From assembly GCA_937899835.1 (NCBI GenBank), contig CALCCE010000188.1:1-62933 (forward strand): DNA of 62,933 nt, written 5' to 3'. Numbering within the stretch: the stretch's first letter is position 1; each line of letters starts with the position of its first letter. Shown one piece after another: positions 40,881 to 49,892 of this stretch. The notes beneath the pieces are model-generated. The model did no database searches. It saw only the letters and a program-made list of their open reading frames with translations, and was not told where the DNA came from. A program made the position numbers and the translations under genes. The DNA comes from an uncultured Flavobacteriales bacterium (lineage in GTDB: Bacteria; Bacteroidota; Bacteroidia; Flavobacteriales_G; Salibacteraceae).

Positions 40881-41399
40881 ATGGTATCTGAGAAGGTAGA
40901 AGGAGCCCTAAATAATCAGGTTCGGTTAGAGGCCGAGTCCTCACAGTTTTATCTGGCAATGGCTTCGTGGGCTGAAACGGAGGGATTGAATGGTGTATCC
41001 GAATTTCTATACACACACTCTGATGAAGAACGCCAGCACATGCTGCGGTTGGTGCGTTACATCAACGAAAGGGGAGGAAGAGCTGTCATTCCACAGCTAC
41101 CGAAACCACCAGTAACGTTTGAATCAATGACTCAACTGTTTGAAAACTTGCTCAAGCACGAGATCAATGTTTCAGAAAAAATCAGCGAAGTCGTTGATAT
41201 CTGTCTCAACGAGAAAGATTACATCACCCACAATTTCATGCAGTGGTATGTGGCCGAGCAAATTGAAGAAGAGGCCCTTGCCCGCACCATTATGGACAAG
41301 CTGAAATTGATTGATGGTGATAAAGGAGGGCTTTACCTCTTTGACCGAGACATTGCCACCATTTCCGTTACTTCTGCTGCCGACGAAGGCAAGAAGTAA
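40881..41399 (+). CDS. Ferritin
   Basis: A 172-residue non-haem ferritin. The iron centre residues match E. coli FtnA numbering: Glu17, Glu50, His53, Glu94 and Gln127, with Glu130 also in place, and Tyr24 is present (QFYLAMA). It oxidises Fe(II) and stores iron in a 24-subunit shell in the cytoplasm. The C-terminal tail (ATISVTSAADEGKK) is longer than in FtnA. A good promoter is upstream and a strong terminator is downstream, so it is transcribed alone. It is divergent from the PKD protein gene. Confidence 0.95.
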   Translation: MVSEKVEGALNNQVRLEAESSQFYLAMASWAETEGLNGVSEFLYTHSDEERQHMLRLVRYINERGGRAVIPQLPKPPVTFESMTQLFENLLKHEINVSEKISEVVDICLNEKDYITHNFMQWYVAEQIEEEALARTIMDKLKLIDGDKGGLYLFDRDIATISVTSAADEGKK

Positions 41400-41426
41400 G
41401 CTACTACAAGAAAATCAATTGAACTG

Positions 41427-41459
41427 ACCGAAGTGCCCCTGTGGTGCTTCGGTTTTTTT
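41427..41459 (+). terminator. Rho-independent terminator after ferritin
   Basis: A seven-base-pair stem ACCGAAG/CTTCGGT (41427-41433, 41447-41453) followed by a run of seven T. It is 27 bases past the ferritin stop. Confidence 0.8.
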
Positions 41460-41510
41460 GTGGCTGGAAAAAACAAAGTGGAAAAGAGGAATGAAGGTAT
41501 CCGGCCAGGA

Positions 41511-44132
41511 TTATTCTTCCTTCAGGTAGTTTTCGTTGAAAAACTCCAGATAAATATCTTCCCGTTTGTCTTGGTAAAACTTAGCTGTGTTGGTGTAGGA
41601 GATAGTAAAGAATGCGTATCCCTTGTCGTTCAGACCTTTTAGGCGAAGCGATTCATTGCTGAAAGCTTTGTAATAAGTGAGGGCTTCAGCAGCACTATCA
41701 AACTGTTTTACCGTTACCATGTGGGTTTTTCCATTGTCGAGAAAAACCGCTTCCACCTTCAAGCCGTCCAAACGGAATGCCCGACGGTTATAGTCGGAAA
41801 TCTGAATTTTAACCTGGTTGATCTTGTTGCCCTCAGCAGGTACCAGCAAAATAAAACTGTGTTTGGTTTCCGGTTCGTAGGCGTAGAGATTGGCCACTTG
41901 TTCCGCCTTTTCTTTTTCTGCTTTCTCTTTTTCGCTCTGCTCTTTGAGGTAGGCTAAAATTTTACGGGCTTCATCAGCTACTTCGTGACTCCCGTGGCTT
42001 TGTATAACACCGTTCAACTCTGCCACCAATTGTTCTTTACCAGAAATTTTACCGGTGCACAAGGCCTTTAGTAAATCAAATTTTGGGCGCAAATCATTGT
42101 TGGGATACAATTGGTTTGCCTTATTGCAATTTTCCAACGACTGCGAATAGTAGCCTCTTTTGTAGTATCCGTAGGTTTTTTTGTAATAGGCCACCGCTTC
42201 GCCTTTCTTGGCTTTCTTCTTTTCAAAATACGCTGGATCGCGGATCAACTGCGCGTACTCTGAGTCACTATACTTGGAAAGGATTTGACCTTTGTAGTAT
42301 TCAGCACGGCCAGCATCTCGGGTATCATCCTTGCGGTAAAGCAAGTACAACTGATAAAAAGCCGTCACTTCAAAGCGGTTGTCCGGAAACCTTGTTACTA
42401 AATCTTCAAAGGCAGTAATGGCCTTTGGATCGTCAAACATCTGATCCTTGTATACCATTCCAAGGTCATAGTAGGCATCAATCATCCGGTTTGTAGAGGC
42501 TTCGAGAGCCTCGTCGGTAAACGGGATGTCTTTTAAGTAAAAAGATTTATCACGGTTGGTGAGGCGTCCGCCATTTCCACCACCGGCAACGGCTGTTCCA
42601 ACACCACTTTCCGGATCTTCCTGAAAAGCTGTATTGGGCAACGATCGTCTGTTGGACCTCCGCCAGTTATCTTCCAACTTACGGGTACCCCAGATGCGTT
42701 TAAATTCTGAAGCACCGAAACCAATCTGAGCCGGATCATAGGGCCAAAATTTACCATTACCTCCCTGGAAAGATTGAGCCGACTGTAGTTGATTTTGCAG
42801 CCGGTTAAACTCATTCTGCTCTTGATCGAGGCGCCTTTGCTCTTCTGCTTCAATGGCCTCTTCAATTTTATCTTCAATCAGTTGATCGAGTTCGGCTTCC
42901 GACAAATCCCGAAGACCCTGCAAACTGTCCTCCGTTTCGATAATGTTGATGTCGGTAATCAGTTGGGTCAAGCTTTCGCTGATACCTACAATGCGTTCGT
43001 AATTGGGATATTCTTTCGGCAAAAAGGAAACTGCACTGTCGTAGTTAACTTGAGCCTTCTCATACTTCGGCTTCACAAAGTAGATTTCCGCGAGCTTCAA
43101 GAAAGCCTTGCCTTTAATGGTGTTGTTGCTCACACTGGCTTGGGTTGCCTTGGTGAGGAAATCAATTCCTTCGGGTTCGTTTTGCTCTGCCAGTTCCAAT
43201 TCAGCCAAAGCGTAGTAAATCTGATCTTGAAACTCAATATTTTTGTCGTCCCGTAGCATTTTCATCAGCGCCTTACGCACCTCATCACTGTTGCCAGTAC
43301 TGGAGTCAAAAGCCAGTGCGCGGTTGATGCGGGCATAAAATGCCATTTGATAAGTAGGGTTCCTTTTGATTACCTGGGCATAGAGTCCGGAGCTTTGCTG
43401 ATAATCACCGTCGGCTTGATAGATCTGTGCGAGGATAAACATCCGCCGGGTTTTTACCCTTTTTTTTCTGGTGAGCTCTACACAGCGTTTCAAGAAAATA
43501 ATAGCGTCTTCGTAATTGCCTTGCTTCAGGTAGAAGTCCGCCGATACTGCATTGAGTTCTTCTTTCAGGTCTTTTGGTAAATCCTTGTCGCCCTCAAGAC
43601 GCCCCAATACCCGACTGGCCTCCCGTTCATCTCCCGCTTCAATTGCGGTGCGCACCGACCAAAGCATGGCCTCGTATTTGGCGTGTGACTTGGGATAGTT
43701 GCGATAGACGTATTTGAATATCTCTTGGGCAGCCGTGTAATCTTGTTTGTAGAAATGCGATTTTCCAATCAACATCCAAGAGTCGTCGATCCATTTGCAC
43801 TTCTCCTTGCCCTTGATGTTCATCGAGTGCCGGTTGATGACCCGGGAGCACTTTTCGTACACAATGTCCATATCGCCAAACATGGATTGTGCCGTGGCTT
43901 CATCACCGTAAATGAATATGGGGAGTATTTCTTCAAAGTTCTCCTGGTGATTTCCCTCCATGCCTTTCACCGATTCTTTCAGCTTTTCGCGGGCATTGAA
44001 AAAGCCGTTGTAGTGAGAAGTCGTATTGTGATAGGTGCGGTTGATCCAACGGTTTTTCTTGGTGGAACAAGAACCCATTAGCAACAATCCGCACAACAGG
44101 GCGAGACTCAGGTATTTTTGAGCGGAATTCAA
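41511..44132 (-). CDS. sprE: T9SS-associated TPR lipoprotein PorW/SprE
   Basis: An 873-residue lipoprotein. The signal runs to Cys22 in LLLMGSC, followed by STKKNRWINRTYHN, the N-terminus typical of SprE/PorW. The body contains many TPR units (KSHFYKQDYTAAQEIFKYVY, SADFYLKQGNYEDAIIFLKR). A glycine- and asparagine-rich segment appears in the middle (about 440-530), and the C-terminal 100 residues look like the conserved SprE tail. SprE links the trans-envelope and outer-membrane parts of T9SS and is needed for secretion and gliding. The start is TTG at 44132, because a stop lies three codons upstream and no ATG is near. It is the secretion component for the cargo genes in this window. It is divergent from the M23 gene. 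Confidence 0.88.
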   Translation of the reverse strand: MNSAQKYLSLALLCGLLLMGSCSTKKNRWINRTYHNTTSHYNGFFNAREKLKESVKGMEGNHQENFEEILPIFIYGDEATAQSMFGDMDIVYEKCSRVINRHSMNIKGKEKCKWIDDSWMLIGKSHFYKQDYTAAQEIFKYVYRNYPKSHAKYEAMLWSVRTAIEAGDEREASRVLGRLEGDKDLPKDLKEELNAVSADFYLKQGNYEDAIIFLKRCVELTRKKRVKTRRMFILAQIYQADGDYQQSSGLYAQVIKRNPTYQMAFYARINRALAFDSSTGNSDEVRKALMKMLRDDKNIEFQDQIYYALAELELAEQNEPEGIDFLTKATQASVSNNTIKGKAFLKLAEIYFVKPKYEKAQVNYDSAVSFLPKEYPNYERIVGISESLTQLITDINIIETEDSLQGLRDLSEAELDQLIEDKIEEAIEAEEQRRLDQEQNEFNRLQNQLQSAQSFQGGNGKFWPYDPAQIGFGASEFKRIWGTRKLEDNWRRSNRRSLPNTAFQEDPESGVGTAVAGGGNGGRLTNRDKSFYLKDIPFTDEALEASTNRMIDAYYDLGMVYKDQMFDDPKAITAFEDLVTRFPDNRFEVTAFYQLYLLYRKDDTRDAGRAEYYKGQILSKYSDSEYAQLIRDPAYFEKKKAKKGEAVAYYKKTYGYYKRGYYSQSLENCNKANQLYPNNDLRPKFDLLKALCTGKISGKEQLVAELNGVIQSHGSHEVADEARKILAYLKEQSEKEKAEKEKAEQVANLYAYEPETKHSFILLVPAEGNKINQVKIQISDYNRRAFRLDGLKVEAVFLDNGKTHMVTVKQFDSAAEALTYYKAFSNESLRLKGLNDKGYAFFTISYTNTAKFYQDKREDIYLEFFNENYLKEE

Positions 44133-44193
44133 AACATTTTACGAACACCGGTCCAAAGCAGATGGACAGAGCAGGGTTATAACTTCAAACGGG

Positions 44194-44201
44194 CAAAATT
44201 A
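44194..44201 (-). promoter_or_regulatory. -7 box (TAATTTTG) for sprE
   Basis: An exact minus-strand TAnnTTTG, 61 bases upstream of the sprE TTG start, in the region shared with the M23 gene. Confidence 0.45.
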
Positions 44202-44288
44202 TTTTATTTTTTCGGACAGTTCTTGCACAATGGGCGCAGAAACCTTGTCGGCCCTAAGCGGCTAAAATTACGATATTTGCGAGGCCCG

Positions 44289-45155
44289 ATGGAGAACAAA
44301 GAAAAAAAGAAGAAAATCGTCCGGCGGTTGCGCAACAAGTACCGTCTGGTAATTCTCAACGACGACACCTTTGAAGAACGGGTTTCACTCATCCTTTCTC
44401 CTCTCAATGTGGCTACCTGGGGCGGTTTGATCATTATCTTGTTGGTGACCATTACGGTGGTGACTATCGCCTACACACCTTTAAAGGAATTAATTCCCGG
44501 ATACGCCGATGTGCGTACGATGCGTCTGGCGGCTTATGCCGCCCTCAAAACCGATTCTCTGGAAGTTTCATTGCGCCAAAACGAAGTCTACCTGGAAAAC
44601 CTTCAGGCTGTAATGATGGGGGAACCGCCCTCAGAAGACACTTTAAGTTCCAAAACCAACTTGAACTATGCCGGAGTAGAGGCTGCGCCTTCTGCAGCTG
44701 ATTCTGCTTTCCGGGCGGAGATAGAGGCGGAAGATCCCTATAACCTCGCTTTTCAACCCGATGAAAATACCAATCGGGACATCAACAGCTTTTTCTTCTT
44801 TACGCCGATCAATGGAGTAGTGACCAGTGGTTTTTCGGGTACGGATAAGCATTTTGGAGTTGACATTGTGGCTCCAAAAAATGAAGCGGTGAAAGCTACG
44901 CTGGATGGGACGGTAGTGCTGGCCGTATGGACCTATGAAACCGGACACCTAATTCAAATACAGCACGATAACGACCTGATTTCCGTTTACAAACACAATG
45001 CTGTATTGCTCAAAAACATGGGCGATCAGGTTCGAGCTGGCGAGGCGATTGCCATCATTGGCGAATCGGGCGAAAATCAAAGTGGGCCGCACTTGCACTT
45101 CGAACTTTGGTACAAAGGCAAGCCAGTGGACCCCACTCGGTTTATGGTATTCTAA
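44289..45155 (+). CDS. Membrane-anchored M23 peptidoglycan peptidase
   Basis: A 288-residue LytM-domain protein. A basic N-terminus (ENKEKKKKIVRRLRNKYR) precedes one membrane helix (about 41-62), then a spacer rich in Ala, Glu and Asp. The zinc peptidase domain follows from about residue 165. The first metal His and Asp are in KHFGVDI, and the HLHFELW pair gives the other two (GPHLHFELW). It should cut peptidoglycan cross-links or activate amidases. The ATG at 44289 was chosen because the in-frame part upstream is an unlikely protein. It sits divergent from sprE and directly before rnhA, with an 8-base gap. The sprE-M23 pairing recurs in Bacteroidota, to my knowledge. Confidence 0.9.
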   Translation: MENKEKKKKIVRRLRNKYRLVILNDDTFEERVSLILSPLNVATWGGLIIILLVTITVVTIAYTPLKELIPGYADVRTMRLAAYAALKTDSLEVSLRQNEVYLENLQAVMMGEPPSEDTLSSKTNLNYAGVEAAPSAADSAFRAEIEAEDPYNLAFQPDENTNRDINSFFFFTPINGVVTSGFSGTDKHFGVDIVAPKNEAVKATLDGTVVLAVWTYETGHLIQIQHDNDLISVYKHNAVLLKNMGDQVRAGEAIAIIGESGENQSGPHLHFELWYKGKPVDPTRFMVF

Positions 45156-45163
45156 ATGACATT

Positions 45164-45631
45164 ATGGCTGCACCAGTAACCATCTACACCGACGGAGCTG
45201 CGAAAGGAAACCCAGGCCGGGGAGGCTACGGGATCGTATTGCTTTCAGGGCCGCACCGCAAAGAACTCTCTGAAGGATTTCGAATGACCACCAACAACCG
45301 CATGGAATTGCTAAGTGTGATCATTGCGTTGGAAACCCTGAAATTTCCGGGAACTCAGGCTAAAATCTTCTCAGACTCCAAATACGTGGTCGATGCGGTA
45401 GAGAAAGGCTGGGTATTCAACTGGCAGAAGAAAGGTTTTAAGGGAAAGAAAAACGTGGACCTGTGGCAACGTTTTTTGCGCATCTATCCCAAACACAAGG
45501 TGACTTTTCAATGGGTAAAAGGGCACGCTAACATTCCAGAAAACGAACGGTGCGACCAACTGGCCGTAGCTGCCGCAGAAGGATACGAGTTAAAGATAGA
45601 TGCGGTTTACGAAAAGGAATCTGGCAACTAA
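45164..45631 (+). CDS. rnhA: Ribonuclease HI
   Basis: A 155-residue RNase H that cuts RNA in RNA-DNA hybrids. The catalytic acidic residues are Asp10 (IYTDGAAKGNPG), Glu48 (NRMELL), Asp71 (FSDSKYVVD) and Asp131 (ERCDQLA), with His121 in WVKGHAN. The size is standard. It follows the M23 peptidase after 8 bases and probably shares its transcript. Its TAA stop is interlocked with the stop of the convergent M1 peptidase gene (CTAA at 45628-45631). Confidence 0.96.
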   Translation: MAAPVTIYTDGAAKGNPGRGGYGIVLLSGPHRKELSEGFRMTTNNRMELLSVIIALETLKFPGTQAKIFSDSKYVVDAVEKGWVFNWQKKGFKGKKNVDLWQRFLRIYPKHKVTFQWVKGHANIPENERCDQLAVAAAEGYELKIDAVYEKESGN

Positions 45632-48285
45632 TCCATCCAGCCGGTTACCCGGGAATCTTGTTCCTCCGCTTTCAAAACTTCAAACCGTTTCTTAATGTCC
45701 TCGATGCGGGAGGCTACAAAGGCCAACTCCTTTTGCAATTCGGAGATGAGCAGAAGATCATCTCCTCGGACCTCTTCCTTTGCCAATTGTTCCTGAAGTT
45801 CTTGCTGGCGTTTTTCATAGAACTGCCGTACCCGATACATCGACTTGGCACCGTAGTAGCGCATGTACCACACTCCGGAATGACGGGCTTGATTTTCGAA
45901 AACCGATAAGGCATTTTGGCGTGTGGCTTCGTTGACGCCATCGCGGTACAAAAACTCAGCGTAATACTCACAATAGTTGATGCGGTTGAAACCAATGGTT
46001 TTCGCATCCAAGGTTTTGAAAAATGCAGCCTGATCTTCGTTTCCTTTTTCGCTGTAGTAGCGGGCCAGGGTAAGCAGTAACACAATGCCTTCCTCTTGCT
46101 CAAGTTTTTCGGCAAGGTTTATTACCTGTTTTTGATCATCGCGGGAAATGGCTTCAAAAGAAGCCGACATCACGGCGTAAGAAGGATCTTCCAGGCACTC
46201 TTGAAAGAGGCGTTTGAGTGGTCGTGTTAATTCATAATAGCTGTTTAGCTGCCGAATGGCGCGGGAGCGAACCCGGGCTACAGGATCGGTTTTGGAAAGC
46301 CGTACCAGCTTGGCTTCTACTTCAACAGGAAATTTGGGAACCACATGTTCCAGCTGGTTCATCGCGAAATAACGGATGCCGTCGTAATCGTCGTCCAGTG
46401 CGGCAAGAACCATCTTTGCAGCTGCTGAGTCGGATTTGGCACTGTCGCCACAAGCTAAAATGGCCTCCCTGCGATCGACAAACAATGGACCATGATAATA
46501 TTGCAAAGACCACTCGTCAACACTTTTTAAATCGGTTTTTACGGCCAACAGGCTTTTTTCGCCATCAAAATTGATCCAATCGGGTTGTTTGGAGCACTCA
46601 AAGGTTAACTCTTCCTCCACTTCCAACAAAGTGCGGTAATGCCGTTGCCGTTGTCCGTCGATGTACAAATCGATGGCTACCGGAAGTCGGTAGAGTGGCG
46701 TAACATCGAGGTTTTGTTTTTGGGTTACTTTCACCCGCTGCACTTGGGCTGATTCGTCCCATTCGTAGGCAATTTCCAATTCCGGATGACCGCTGGATAA
46801 AAACCATTGGTTGAAAAACCAGTTGAGGTCTTTGCCAGTCACTTCCTCAGCAGCCAGGCGGAGGTGGTGAATTTCCACTGCGGTGTAGCGGTTGTTTTCC
46901 AGATATACCCGCATCGTTTCGAAAAAAGCTTCATCGCCCAACTCTTTGCGCAACATGTGAAGTATCCTGCCTCCTTTGGCATAAGAGTGACTGTCGAACA
47001 TGTCGTCGATTGAACTGTAGTCAAACCGGATCATATCCTCCCTTTTGGAACGGGATTCGTACAAGTAACCACTCAGATCGTTTTGCAAATGCTCATCGGC
47101 GGATTCACGACCGTGTTTGTATTCTCGCCACAAGTACTCACCATAGGTAGCGAACGACTCGTTGAGGGGGAGATTGGCCCAGGATTCACAGGTAACCAAA
47201 TCGCCAAACCAGTGATGAAACAGCTCATGCGCAATGATGTCTTCGTTGTGATCGTCCAGCAATTCGCGGGGTGTGCGGTAAAGAAACTCCCCGTGAATGA
47301 CCGCTGAAGTGTTTTCCATAGCCCCTGAAACATAATCGCGCACCACCACCTGGTGGTATTTTTCCCAAGGGTAACGTACCCCAAGCCGCTCGGAGAAAAA
47401 ACCGATCATCTCGGGAGTAGCTCCAAAAATGGCTTTTCCGTTGGCCGCGAAAGAGGGCTCCAGGTAGTAGTTTACCTCCATTTCTTCCCACTCATCTTTC
47501 ACGATCTCAAATTTACCAATTGCCATCATGGTGAGGTAAGGCGCGTGGGGTAAGGCTTGTTTCCAATAATCGGTGCGGGTGCCATCACCGTTGAGGGATT
47601 GAAAAACCAGAGCACCATTGGAGAGGGTGGTATATTTTTCATCCACGGTGATAAAAACCTCCTGGGTCATGCGCTGGTTGGGAGCGTCTACCGTTGGAAA
47701 CCAACCAGAGTTGCTTTCCGGTTCGCCTTGCGTCCAAATTTGTTGTGGTTTGTTGGGTTGATCGCCCAGCGGATTGATGAAGTACAAACCCTTGTCCTCC
47801 GCAATGGCCGAACCGCTGTTCACTTCCTTTTCGTTGGGTCGGGCGGTATAATCGATCCACAAGGTAAAGGTATCCTTACGGGTATACGCTTTAGGAAGGT
47901 CGATCATTACCTGTTTGCCATTGTAGCGGTATTCTAAGTCGGTTTTGCTGGTATCCCCCAAAAGGGCAATCTGCTTAAAATCGAACTTTTGAGCGTCCAA
48001 CACCACCTTGGAGATGGGATAGAAATACGGCAACAAAGTAACCTCGGCTTTGCCAATCAAGTGCTGTTTTTCCCAATCGAAGCGGACCTCCAGCTTGGTG
48101 TGCAGCAGGTCTACCTCCTGGTCTTCAGCCGCGCGGTATACGGGCCGTGAGGGCGGGGGCATGATGACCAACGTATCGAAATTGTATACCTGATCGGGCT
48201 GAACGTCATCGCTCAACTTTTTGGAAGACTTGCAGGCCACCAATGCCAACATCGGTAACAGCAAAAACAAAACTAAACGGTTCAT
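45628..48285 (-). CDS. M1 family aminopeptidase lipoprotein
   Basis: An 885-residue lipoprotein peptidase. The signal ends at Cys18 (LALVAC). The exopeptidase motif SGAMENTSAVIHG and zinc site HELFHHWFGDLVTCESWANLP (third ligand Glu in NESFATYGEY) are complete. The middle domains fit the aminopeptidase N layout, and the C-terminal third holds HEAT-like helices (LEHVVPKFPVEVEAKL, then RDDQKQVINLAEKLEQ). It trims N-terminal residues from peptides near the outer membrane. The start at 48285 (MNRLVLFL) gives a normal lipoprotein signal, dropping 24 upstream codons. It is convergent with rnhA, sharing four bases. Confidence 0.93.
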   Translation of the reverse strand: MNRLVLFLLLPMLALVACKSSKKLSDDVQPDQVYNFDTLVIMPPPSRPVYRAAEDQEVDLLHTKLEVRFDWEKQHLIGKAEVTLLPYFYPISKVVLDAQKFDFKQIALLGDTSKTDLEYRYNGKQVMIDLPKAYTRKDTFTLWIDYTARPNEKEVNSGSAIAEDKGLYFINPLGDQPNKPQQIWTQGEPESNSGWFPTVDAPNQRMTQEVFITVDEKYTTLSNGALVFQSLNGDGTRTDYWKQALPHAPYLTMMAIGKFEIVKDEWEEMEVNYYLEPSFAANGKAIFGATPEMIGFFSERLGVRYPWEKYHQVVVRDYVSGAMENTSAVIHGEFLYRTPRELLDDHNEDIIAHELFHHWFGDLVTCESWANLPLNESFATYGEYLWREYKHGRESADEHLQNDLSGYLYESRSKREDMIRFDYSSIDDMFDSHSYAKGGRILHMLRKELGDEAFFETMRVYLENNRYTAVEIHHLRLAAEEVTGKDLNWFFNQWFLSSGHPELEIAYEWDESAQVQRVKVTQKQNLDVTPLYRLPVAIDLYIDGQRQRHYRTLLEVEEELTFECSKQPDWINFDGEKSLLAVKTDLKSVDEWSLQYYHGPLFVDRREAILACGDSAKSDSAAAKMVLAALDDDYDGIRYFAMNQLEHVVPKFPVEVEAKLVRLSKTDPVARVRSRAIRQLNSYYELTRPLKRLFQECLEDPSYAVMSASFEAISRDDQKQVINLAEKLEQEEGIVLLLTLARYYSEKGNEDQAAFFKTLDAKTIGFNRINYCEYYAEFLYRDGVNEATRQNALSVFENQARHSGVWYMRYYGAKSMYRVRQFYEKRQQELQEQLAKEEVRGDDLLLISELQKELAFVASRIEDIKKRFEVLKAEEQDSRVTGWMD

Positions 48286-48425
48286 GAAAAGTACTTGAGT
48301 GAACAAAAGTCGGTTATTCTGTGTCAGTCTGGAAGTTTCCAACTTCAAGAAATCCACGAGGGAAGGTGAAAAGCCTCCTTTAGAGGAGAAAAGAGGAATC
48401 TTTTTCCCAAAGGCAATTGAAGACC

Positions 48426-48433
48426 TATATTTG
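48426..48433 (+). promoter_or_regulatory. -7 box (TATATTTG) before the biotinyl protein gene
   Basis: An exact TAnnTTTG, four bases before the ATG at 48438. It lies inside any longer frame from TTG 48417, so the short start is preferred and a leaderless mRNA is likely. Confidence 0.5.
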
Positions 48434-48437
48434 CGAC

Positions 48438-48935
48438 ATGCCGAAGATAAGTACCTCAGAAACCACCTACGAAGTTGAAAACCAGGACGGATCGCTGGCG
48501 ATCAACGGTCAATTGCTGGATTGGGACCTGCAAGAAGTTGAACCAGGAAAATTTCATGCAGTAGTAGGCTCCCGGTCAGTCAATCTGGAAGTTGTTTCGG
48601 CCGATTATCGCGAAAAAAGTTTTGTTATAAAGGTCAACGGAGAAACCTATCACTACACCGTGAAAGATCAGTTTGATCAGTTACTGGAAAAGATGGGCCT
48701 CAACCAAATGACCAGTCAAAAGGTAGCTGAACTGAAAGCCCCGATGCCTGGATTGGTACTTGAATTCAAAGTGAAGCCGGGCGATGAAGTGAAAAAGGGC
48801 GATCCCCTTGTTGTGTTAGAAGCCATGAAAATGGAGAATATCCTCAAATCTCCGGCTGATGTAACGGTAAAAGCCATCTCTGTAGAGCAGGGACAAACCG
48901 TTGAAAAAAACGAAGTGATCATCCAATTTGCTTAA
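48438..48935 (+). CDS. Biotin carboxyl carrier domain protein
   Basis: A 165-residue protein. The C-terminal 70 residues are a biotinyl domain, LKAPMPGLVLEFKVKPGDEV then LEAMKMENILKSP, with the biotinylation Lys131. The N-terminal 95 residues have beta structure (FHAVVGSRSVNLEVVSADY) similar to the part before the biotin domain in propionyl- or pyruvate-carboxylase subunits. It therefore resembles the carrier of a decarboxylase or carboxylase complex (for instance an acetyl/propionyl-CoA carboxylase) encoded elsewhere. Biotin carboxylase and transferase genes are not in the window. A lipoprotein gene follows after 20 bases. Confidence 0.88.
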   Translation: MPKISTSETTYEVENQDGSLAINGQLLDWDLQEVEPGKFHAVVGSRSVNLEVVSADYREKSFVIKVNGETYHYTVKDQFDQLLEKMGLNQMTSQKVAELKAPMPGLVLEFKVKPGDEVKKGDPLVVLEAMKMENILKSPADVTVKAISVEQGQTVEKNEVIIQFA

Positions 48936-48955
48936 CCAACCTAAAACCAAAGCGC

Positions 48956-49831
48956 ATGAACCTGTTAAAAACCTCCATTCTGGCCTTAGGACTTGGCCTG
49001 ATGGTAGCCGCCTGTGGTGGTGAAACTGCACCCAAGGAAGCTGCACCCAAAGCCGAGCCGGAAGCCGAAAAACCCGAAATGAAAATGGAAGCCGAACCTG
49101 AGGCGGATGCTCCCTGGAGCATGACCAAAGACGGCATTACTATCACCGAAAAAACCAGTGCTCCTGAATATCCGGGTGCCGGTTTGACCCTGGATGCACC
49201 CGCTGCCGGAGAGGCAGTTGCCGGAGCCAACAATTTTAAGTTTACCGTAACTCCTGGCGAAAACGATTACCAGCTCGGGAACCAAACTGAAGGAGCAAAC
49301 GCAAACGGTTGCGCCAATTCTGCCAAAGGACAACACATTCACTTTATTGTGAACAACGCGCCTTACAAAGCTTTCTACACTCCGGAATTTGAAAGTGAAT
49401 TGGGAGAAGGCAGCAACGTTGTATTGGCTTTTATCAGTCGTTCTTACCACGAGAGCATCAAAGCCGCGGGAGCTTTTGTTGTGACCGAATTCAACACCAG
49501 TGGTGGAGATCCGGCCGACCTTAGCGGCAAGCACTTGTTCTACAGTCGTCCTAAAGGGACTTACAAGGGCGAGTTTGCCAAAAAAGTATTGCTCGACTTC
49601 TACGTAGTCAATACTGAATTGGCCGAAGATGGCGATCAGGTAAAAGTCACGGTAAATGGAACCGAATTCATGTTGCCGATGTGGGTGCCTTACACCATTG
49701 AAGGCATGCCCATGGGAGAAAATACCATCATGATCGAATTGGTAGATGCAGAAGGCAATATGATTGAAGGACCCTTCAACAACTCTGGCGAACGCGTGAT
49801 TACGCTGACCGAAGAGGAGCCCGCCAATTAA
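48956..49831 (+). CDS. Lipoprotein of unknown function (phosphopeptide-binding-protein-like)
   Basis: A 291-residue lipoprotein with Cys20 in MVAACGG. Ala/Glu/Pro-rich low-complexity sequence fills residues 22-52. The folded part contains GQHIHFIVNNAPYKAFYT, RSYHESIKAAGAFVVTEF and LFYSRPKGTYKGEF, in beta-rich order. Proteins like this are sometimes labelled phosphopeptide-binding in databases, but I see no sequence basis for that. The HIHF motif could bind metal, which is only a guess. It is followed by a strong terminator at 49860, which ends the biotinyl-lipoprotein transcript. Confidence 0.75.
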   Translation: MNLLKTSILALGLGLMVAACGGETAPKEAAPKAEPEAEKPEMKMEAEPEADAPWSMTKDGITITEKTSAPEYPGAGLTLDAPAAGEAVAGANNFKFTVTPGENDYQLGNQTEGANANGCANSAKGQHIHFIVNNAPYKAFYTPEFESELGEGSNVVLAFISRSYHESIKAAGAFVVTEFNTSGGDPADLSGKHLFYSRPKGTYKGEFAKKVLLDFYVVNTELAEDGDQVKVTVNGTEFMLPMWVPYTIEGMPMGENTIMIELVDAEGNMIEGPFNNSGERVITLTEEEPAN

Positions 49832-49859
49832 GCGAACCAAGACATAATTTACAGATAGA

Positions 49860-49888
49860 AAGACTGCCTTCGGGCGGTCTTTTTTTTT
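49860..49888 (+). terminator. Rho-independent terminator with a UUCG loop
   Basis: Stem AAGACTGCC/GGCGGTCTT around a TTCG tetraloop, then a run of T. It closes the plus-strand transcript; the minus-strand MFS gene ends at 49893. Confidence 0.85.
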
Positions 49889-49892
49889 GCCC

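Noticed and set aside
48986-49840. Minus-strand open frame opposite the lipoprotein at 48956
   Set aside because: The plus-strand gene has a lipobox and a terminator. The minus-strand product is low complexity (Phe/Gly-rich) and fits antisense of Glu/Ala-rich codons.
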